From the NCBI GenBank assembly GCA_964607765.1, contig CAZSNT010000041.1:1-60876 (forward strand): a stretch of 60,876 nt of DNA, given 5' to 3'. Origin of the DNA: CAZSNT01 sp964607765. GTDB lineage: Bacteria; Verrucomicrobiota; Lentisphaeria; Oligosphaerales; JABHEG01. Positions 60,831-60,876 of this stretch are shown in pieces; positions within the stretch are counted from its first letter, which is position 1; each line of letters begins with the position of its first letter. The notes under the pieces are model-generated. The model was not told the DNA's origin. It ran no database searches and saw nothing but the letters and a program-made list of their open reading frames with translations. A program made the translations under genes and the position numbers.

Positions 60831-60876
60831 CCCGCACTCGCCCCCCGCACTCGCCCCCCGCACTCGCCCCCCGCAC
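60831..60876. repeat. 13-bp tandem repeat at the right window edge
   Basis: About 3.5 units of CCGCACTCGCCCC run to the last base, beginning 20 bp after the stop of the preceding gene. The array probably continues outside. Confidence 0.88.

Overview
This GC-rich, densely coded window of about 61 kb carries no rRNA, tRNA, CRISPR array, insertion sequence or phage gene that I can see. Its contents suggest a free-living bacterium of the PVC type (Planctomycetota, Lentisphaerota or Kiritimatiellota). These include formylglycine sulfatases, one with a twin-arginine signal, and several large secreted glycoside-hydrolase-like proteins (DUF6067, DUF4832, GH39-like, parallel beta-helix). There is also an alpha-2-macroglobulin, a tungsten/molybdenum aldehyde oxidoreductase, a ferredoxin-linked pyruvate oxidoreductase and a giant PKD/CARDB surface protein. 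The taxonomic assignment is an inference from gene content only. Both ends of the window lie inside short tandem repeats, so it may be a whole contig that broke at repeats.

Layout. 95-4375 (minus): alpha-2-macroglobulin, divergent from a sulfatase (4840-6366) across a spacer with three 57-bp repeats. 6552-9856: ThiF/MoeB-like enzyme divergent from an aldehyde oxidoreductase followed by two MoaD-like small proteins. 9983-13711: a tight operon of two DUF488 proteins and a RecQ helicase carrying an extra N-terminal region that looks like a dual-OB module, behind a near-consensus promoter. 13669-24632: glycan-degradation block (DUF6067/CBM9 protein, TAT sulfatase, alpha-galactosidase-like enzyme, beta-helix protein). 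24904-41898: TPR plus outer-membrane beta-barrel protein, a 4586-residue secreted multidomain protein starting 1 nt later, and a FecR protein with a TbpB-like C-terminal barrel. 42102-44508: PfkB kinase and M28 peptidase. 44578-50065: GH39-like protein, TIM-barrel protein and DUF4832 protein. 50196-51584 (minus): HflX GTPase with an N-terminal four-cysteine extension. 52122-55076: PhoD-like phosphatase with a discoidin domain. 55181-58268: porGDAB. 58442-60811: a second GH39-like lipoprotein.

How the genes may work together. The TPR-barrel / giant protein / FecR-TbpB trio resembles a type XI (Slam-like) outer-membrane secretion locus with its cargo and is the strongest candidate for a new system. 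The DUF488-DUF488-RecQ operon is a second candidate, plausibly for DNA repair or defence. The sulfatases and glycosidases fit breakdown of sulfated polysaccharide. The oxidoreductase cluster and porGDAB fit ferredoxin-based anaerobic metabolism.

Several kinds of repeat sit just downstream of stop codons: REP-like palindromes with a conserved ACCGT(A/G)G head, heptamer-phased arrays inside the por operon, and short tandem repeats at both window edges.
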